A stretch of DNA of 9,350 bases from Geodermatophilaceae bacterium (GTDB lineage Bacteria > Actinomycetota > Actinomycetes > Mycobacteriales > Geodermatophilaceae). This document shows, piece by piece, positions 5,917 through 9,350 of the stretch. How positions within the stretch are numbered: position 1 is the first letter of the stretch; each line of letters opens with the position of its first letter. Location: assembly GCA_013811805.1 (NCBI GenBank), contig JACCUM010000078.1, forward strand, positions 1-9,350, written 5' to 3'. The notes below the pieces were generated by a model that was given only the letters and a program-made list of their open reading frames with translations, was not told the DNA's origin and did no database searches. Made by a program: the position numbers and the translations under genes.

Positions 5917-6852
5917 GTGCCCGACAAGATCGTGCGGATGGGCCGGGCCAGCGACGCCCAGCGACCGGTGATGATCGCGATCGCCGGCGACAGTGCGGCC
6001 GGGAAGACCACCCTGACCCAGGGTCTGGTGGACGCTGTGGGCAAGGACCGGATCACCGCGATCTGCGTCGATGACTACCACCGCTATGACCGCGAGGAAC
6101 GTAAGCCGCTTCCCTTCACGGCGTTGCATCCGGATTGCAACTACGTGCAGATCATGGAGCAGCACCTGCAGATGCTGGCCACCGGGCAACCGATCCTCAA
6201 GCCGGTCTATGACCACTCCACCGGCATGTTGGTCCGCCCGGAGTTGGTGGAGCCCAAGGAGTTCCTCATCGTGGAGGGGCTGCTGCCGCTGTCCACGAAA
6301 CTGGCCCGAGCCTGCTTCGACGTGACCGTGTTTCTCGACCCGGTGGAGGAGATCCGGCGCGAATGGAAGATCGGCCGCGACACCAAGAAGCGGGGCTATG
6401 ACCGTGCCCAGGTCGAAGCCGAGATGGACAAGCGTGAACCCGAATCAGAGGAGTTCATCCGGCCGCAGCGAGCCTTCGCCGACATCGTGGTCCGCTTCGC
6501 TCCGATTCCGGGACGCGACGACCCGCCGGACACCCCGCTGTCGGCAGAACTGCTGCTTCGCCCGACCGTGCGCCATCCAGACCTGTCCGAGGTCTTCAAG
6601 CAGGTGGACGGCCGGGCCATGCACTTGAAGCTGATCCGCGACGAGGACGGCCGGCCGACCGACGCCCTGCACGTACACGGGTATGCCCCCACGTCGGACA
6701 TCGGCGTCCTACAGAACGCGATCTGGGCGGACATGGGCGGTGAGGACACCGTGCCCACCGGCTTGGGGCGGATCGGCAGCGACGTCCGCAACGAGCCACT
6801 GGCCGTGACGCAGCTGCTGTTGCTCTACCACCTGATCGAGGCCGCCCGCTGA
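5917..6852 (+). CDS. prk: Phosphoribulokinase
   Basis: Phosphorylates ribulose-5-phosphate with ATP to ribulose-1,5-bisphosphate, the RuBisCO substrate; this reaction and RuBisCO are the two diagnostic Calvin-cycle steps. The 311-residue protein has the P-loop GDSAAGKTT (24-32), the acidic VDDYHRYDR segment (51-59), which includes the likely catalytic Asp, HPDCNYVQIM (71-80), PVYDHSTG (96-103), the Walker-B-like FLIVEGLLPL with Glu120, and EWKIGRDTKKRGYD (149-162) with the basic residues of the substrate site. The open frame extends upstream to 5755, but GTG 5917 has a GAGGAAGGG site and the resulting N-terminus (MPDKIVRMGRASD) is plausible. The length is close to that of bacterial enzymes. 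It stands apart from cbbL and fba, separated by the two-component genes, and has its own promoter region shared with the response regulator. Its 3' end faces the lipoprotein gene across 39 bp. The gene is also called cbbP. Confidence 0.96.
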   Translation: MPDKIVRMGRASDAQRPVMIAIAGDSAAGKTTLTQGLVDAVGKDRITAICVDDYHRYDREERKPLPFTALHPDCNYVQIMEQHLQMLATGQPILKPVYDHSTGMLVRPELVEPKEFLIVEGLLPLSTKLARACFDVTVFLDPVEEIRREWKIGRDTKKRGYDRAQVEAEMDKREPESEEFIRPQRAFADIVVRFAPIPGRDDPPDTPLSAELLLRPTVRHPDLSEVFKQVDGRAMHLKLIRDEDGRPTDALHVHGYAPTSDIGVLQNAIWADMGGEDTVPTGLGRIGSDVRNEPLAVTQLLLLYHLIEAAR

Positions 6853-6872
6853 GTTCGATCACAATCGGCCAG

Positions 6873-6904
6873 CGGTCGGCCGGTCAGCCGGTCAGCCGGT
6901 CAGC
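6873..6904. repeat. Tandem 8-bp repeat at the end of the hydrolase gene
   Basis: CGGTCAGC occurs three times in a row (6881-6904), preceded by a one-mismatch copy CGGTCGGC (6873-6880). The stop codon of the minus-strand hydrolase (6892-6894) lies within it. Because the unit is 8 bp, a change in copy number would shift the frame near the stop. Confidence 0.8.
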
Positions 6905-7599
6905 CGACTCAGGATGGCGTCCACCACGTCGGTCCCCGCACCGGTCTCGAAGATCGCTTGAGCATGTGCGGAACCCTCGACTACGAGTACCTCGTTGGCT
7001 TGGCCGGGCGCGTCGGCTATCAGCTGCTCGATCGAACCGGCCGCCCCCTCGTCCTGGCTGTAGATGAAGAACTTCGGGCCATCGTTGAGCGCTGCTACGT
7101 CGCCGCCGGCCGGGGAGAGCAACACGAGTTGGTCATAGCTGTCGGGATTGTCGACGGCTGCGTCAATCACGGCGGCACCGCCGGCGCTGGCGCCGAGCAG
7201 GGCCACCTCCTGGACGCCGCGCTCGGCCTCGAGGTAGTCGATGGCCGCGATCAGGGTCTCCTCCGACGTGTCCTCGACGGCCAACACAGCGAGACCCTCG
7301 TCCGCGAACCGCGCCGCCTGTAGTTCCCAGCTCGCCGCATCGAATGCCGCACCGTGTACGAGCACCAGTCCGTAGTCGCCTTCTCCTGCCCAGACCAGCG
7401 CGTCGGAGGCACCCAGCTCGATCCGCTGTCCGGATCCGTCGCCGCCATCGGCGTCCGCATCCGGGTCCGCCACGGCAGAGTCGTCGACTGTCGCCGGAGG
7501 CTCCGGTTCAGAGGCACAGCCGAAGAGGGCAAGCAGCAGCACCACCGTCAGGGCGGTGCTGATCCGGAGCTGTGCGGAGGTCGACGGGTCACTTCTCAT
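6892..7599 (-). CDS. Lipoprotein of the alpha/beta-hydrolase fold
   Basis: A 235-residue exported lipoprotein of unknown substrate. From ATG 7599 the N-terminus carries a positively charged start, a hydrophobic stretch (ALTVVLLLALFG) and a lipobox LFGC with Cys28 as the lipid-bearing residue. A linker rich in Asp, Ala and Gly follows (about 36-57). The rest resembles a compact alpha/beta hydrolase: LVLVHGAAFD with the oxyanion-type HG (82-83), nucleophile elbow GASAGG with Ser138, and likely acid and base at Asp183 (YSQDE) and His212 (GSAHAQ). An esterase, lipase-like or peptidase activity on the outer face of the membrane is possible; nothing here decides which. The open frame continues upstream to 7848, but that part would overlap the divergent deaminase gene and lacks a signal peptide. 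ATG 7620 is a second, less likely start. No strong ribosome site is visible. It is convergent with prk and divergent from the deaminase. Confidence 0.85.
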   Translation of the reverse strand: MRSDPSTSAQLRISTALTVVLLLALFGCASEPEPPATVDDSAVADPDADADGGDGSGQRIELGASDALVWAGEGDYGLVLVHGAAFDAASWELQAARFADEGLAVLAVEDTSEETLIAAIDYLEAERGVQEVALLGASAGGAAVIDAAVDNPDSYDQLVLLSPAGGDVAALNDGPKFFIYSQDEGAAGSIEQLIADAPGQANEVLVVEGSAHAQAIFETGAGTDVVDAILSRLTG

Positions 7600-7662
7600 C
7601 CTGGCCAGTGTCCACGACATCACGTTCGGGACTGAACGCGCGCGTCGTGGAATGCTGCGCGC
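7600..7662. promoter_or_regulatory. Short divergent promoter region
   Basis: Only 63 bp separate the starts of the lipoprotein and deaminase genes, so both promoters must overlap here or extend into the genes. I see no clear -35/-10 pair and only weak ribosome sites in either direction. Confidence 0.3.
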
Positions 7663-8697
7663 GTGGTCGAGTTCATCAATGTCGCGGCGTTCATCGCCGG
7701 GCTCCCCAAGGCCGAGTTGCACGTCCATCTCGTGGGCTCGGCATCGGTGCCGACCGTCCTCGAGTTGGCCCGCCGCCATCCCGACTCCGGCGTTCCCACC
7801 GAACCCGCTGCGCTGAGCGGGTTCTACGAATTCACCGACTTCGCGCACTTCATCGAGGTCTACATCGCGGTCAACTCACTCGTACGTACGCCCGAGGACA
7901 TCGAGGCGCTCGTCGTCGGGATCGCCGCCGACATGGCCGGGCAGAACGTTCGCTACGCCGAGGTCACCGCGACACCGGACAGCCATCTGGTGGTCGGGAT
8001 CGCTGCCGAGGACATCGCCGCCGCCTACACCGCCGGCCGGGCCCGCGCGCTGGCCGAGCACGGTGTCGAGCTGGCCTGGATCTTCGACATCCCGGGTGAA
8101 CTCGGGCTGCCCTCGGGATTGCGGACGATCGACTGGGTCGAGCAGTACGCGCCAGAGGGCAGCGTCGGTTTCGGCTTGGGCGGTCCGGAAGTCGGCATCG
8201 GCCGGCCGCAGTTCGCCGCGGTCTTCGCCCGGGCTCGCGCATTGGGCCTAGCCAGTGTCCCCCACGCCGGCGAGACCACCGGACCGGAGACCGTCTGGGA
8301 TGCGATCAATCATCTTGCGGCCCAACGGATAGGGCACGGGATCACGGCTGCCCAGGATCCGGCGCTGACGGACTATCTCGTTGCGCACTCCATCCCGCTC
8401 GAGATCTGCCCGACGTCGAATCTGCGGACCAGAGCCGTTGCTCGGATAGAGGAGCATCCTTTCCGCGCGCTGCGCGCTGCAGGAGTGACGCTGACCCTGA
8501 ACTCCGACGATCCCGGCATGTTCGACACGACGTTGTGCCATGAGTACGAAGTGGCGCACAACGTCTTCGGCATGTCGTCGGTGGAATTGGCTGACCTGTC
8601 TCGTACGGCCGTACGGGCGTCGTTTCGCAGTGAGGCCGGCAAGCGGGAACTGCTGGCCGAGATCGACGCCTACGAACGCGCCAAGCTGCCTGCCTGA
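7663..8697 (+). CDS. Adenosine-deaminase-family amidohydrolase
   Basis: A 344-residue zinc-dependent deaminase of the adenosine deaminase superfamily, probably cytoplasmic, removing an amino group from an adenine-type base. Metal and catalytic residues are all present: His20 and His22 in ELHVHLVGS, His201 and Glu204 in PHAGET, His225 in RIGHGI, and Asp282 with Asp283 in LNSDDP; CPTSN (249-253) is also typical. The first motif reads HVHLVGS, where true adenosine deaminases have HxHLDG, with Asp contacting the ribose. The change to Val argues for a different substrate. Actinobacterial proteins of this kind are variously annotated as adenosine deaminase or as aminodeoxyfutalosine deaminase of the futalosine menaquinone route; no menaquinone gene is nearby to help. 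Start GTG 7663 is the only plausible one, with a weak ribosome site. The 3' end faces the ROK gene across 9 bp. Family is certain, substrate is not. Confidence 0.9.
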   Translation: MVEFINVAAFIAGLPKAELHVHLVGSASVPTVLELARRHPDSGVPTEPAALSGFYEFTDFAHFIEVYIAVNSLVRTPEDIEALVVGIAADMAGQNVRYAEVTATPDSHLVVGIAAEDIAAAYTAGRARALAEHGVELAWIFDIPGELGLPSGLRTIDWVEQYAPEGSVGFGLGGPEVGIGRPQFAAVFARARALGLASVPHAGETTGPETVWDAINHLAAQRIGHGITAAQDPALTDYLVAHSIPLEICPTSNLRTRAVARIEEHPFRALRAAGVTLTLNSDDPGMFDTTLCHEYEVAHNVFGMSSVELADLSRTAVRASFRSEAGKRELLAEIDAYERAKLPA

Positions 8698-8706
8698 GTA
8701 CAGCGG

Positions 8707-9350
8707 CTACCGGTGGCGGGCGAGGTCGGCGGCACCGACGATGCCGGCTTCGCCGCCGAGTTCGGCGATGGCAACTGTCGGCGGCTCGCGGTGGGCGCGC
8801 GCGGTCAGTGCGGCAAGGAAGGCTTCTTCGGCCGGGCGGCGGAGCAACTCTCCGGCCCCGGACACCCCACCACCCAGGACGAACATCTCCGGGTCCAACA
8901 GCGCGGCAAGCGAGGCCATCCCTCTGCCCAGCCAGGTCGCGACAAAGGCGAAGGCCTCCAAGGCCGCCGGATCTCCCTCTCGCGCGGCTTGGGTCACTTC
9001 GGGGCCGGTGATGCCTTCGGGTTGGCCGTCGCCCAGTTCCAGCAGACGTTTGCCGTACTCCGGGGAGACGTCGGCTAGGTCACGGGCCTCGCGGACCAGC
9101 GCCCGACCGCTGCCGTAGCGCTCCCAGCACCCGCGGTTGCCGCAACCGCAGCGGCGGCCGTCGGGCACCACCGTCATGTGCCCGACCTCGGCGGCCATCC
9201 CGTTGTGGCCGCGGTACAACGCGCCGTCGAGGACCACGCCGCCGCCGATCCCGGTGCCGATGGTCAGCAGCACCATCGAGGCCACCTCGCGGGCTGCTCC
9301 GAATCTCGACTCGCCCCAGGCGGCGGCATTCGCATCGTTCTCGACGACGG
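8707..9350 (-). CDS. ROK-family sugar kinase, glucokinase-like (5' end cut by window edge)
   Basis: A kinase of the ROK family, most likely phosphorylating glucose with ATP (or polyphosphate) in the cytoplasm. The frame is open from the right edge to the TAG at 8707-8709, giving 213 residues, about two thirds of a 310-330 residue enzyme. At the cut edge the sequence begins VVENDANAAAWGE, with the catalytic Asp in ENDAN. It continues with the phosphate-binding TIGTGIGGGVV, then AAEVGHM with a zinc-ligand His, and CGCGNRGCWERYGSG, the CxCGxxGCxE zinc motif. LGGGVSGAGELL near the end is the second ATP-binding glycine segment. The N-terminal ATP-binding DxGGT loop lies outside the window. ENDAN and the zinc motif favour a glucokinase over ROK repressors, and no helix-turn-helix can be checked. 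No link to the CBB genes is evident apart from sugar-phosphate metabolism. Confidence 0.92.
   Translation of the reverse strand, partial: VVENDANAAAWGESRFGAAREVASMVLLTIGTGIGGGVVLDGALYRGHNGMAAEVGHMTVVPDGRRCGCGNRGCWERYGSGRALVREARDLADVSPEYGKRLLELGDGQPEGITGPEVTQAAREGDPAALEAFAFVATWLGRGMASLAALLDPEMFVLGGGVSGAGELLRRPAEEAFLAALTARAHREPPTVAIAELGGEAGIVGAADLARHR

Noticed and set aside
7600..7848. N-terminal extension of the lipoprotein gene
   Set aside because: It would bury the signal peptide and lipobox 83 residues inside the protein and overlap the start of the deaminase gene.
1..9350. tRNA, rRNA, CRISPR array, phage or transposase genes
   Set aside because: No cloverleaf-like segments, regularly spaced repeats, integrase or transposase motifs were seen on either strand.

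Overview
The window looks like chromosome of a high-GC Gram-positive bacterium (Actinomycetota). G+C is roughly two thirds by eye, GTG starts are common, codons end mostly in G or C, and the genes resemble actinobacterial families. Genus cannot be fixed from this sequence. The unifying theme of the first 6.85 kb is the Calvin-Benson-Bassham (CBB) cycle, so the organism is probably a facultative or cryptic autotroph (inference).

Layout. 1-874 (-) is the N-terminal 291 residues of a red-type (form IC-like) RuBisCO large subunit, cbbL, cut by the left edge. It is divergent, across 92 bp, from a LysR-type regulator (967-1863, +) that is best read as CbbR. The regulator is followed by a 67-bp inverted-repeat element flanked by short direct repeats, then by a glpX fructose-1,6-bisphosphatase gene (2063-2863, +). 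That gene is broken: one extra A shifts the frame early, and about 80 codons carrying the GEGE and DPIDGT active-site motifs are missing. A class I fructose-bisphosphate aldolase (2867-3859, +) follows 3 bp later with all catalytic residues visible. A soluble GAF histidine kinase and a NarL-type response regulator (3873-5141 and 5141-5803, both -) sit between the aldolase and a phosphoribulokinase gene (5917-6852, +). Phosphoribulokinase is divergent from the response regulator.

From 6.85 kb on, the content is ordinary accessory metabolism: a secreted lipoprotein of the alpha/beta-hydrolase fold (6892-7599, -), an adenosine-deaminase-family amidohydrolase (7663-8697, +) and a ROK-family sugar kinase (8707 to the right edge, -).

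How the genes fit: phosphoribulokinase makes RuBP, RuBisCO fixes CO2 on it, and aldolase plus FBPase belong to the regeneration arm. CbbR and perhaps the two-component system would control the set. No small subunit (cbbS) or activase (cbbX) gene is in the window; they would be expected to the left of position 1, downstream of cbbL. The most surprising feature is the damaged glpX inside an otherwise intact CBB neighbourhood, next to an apparent small mobile repeat. I see no wholly new multi-gene system. The best candidate for undescribed biology is the two-component pair embedded in the CBB locus.
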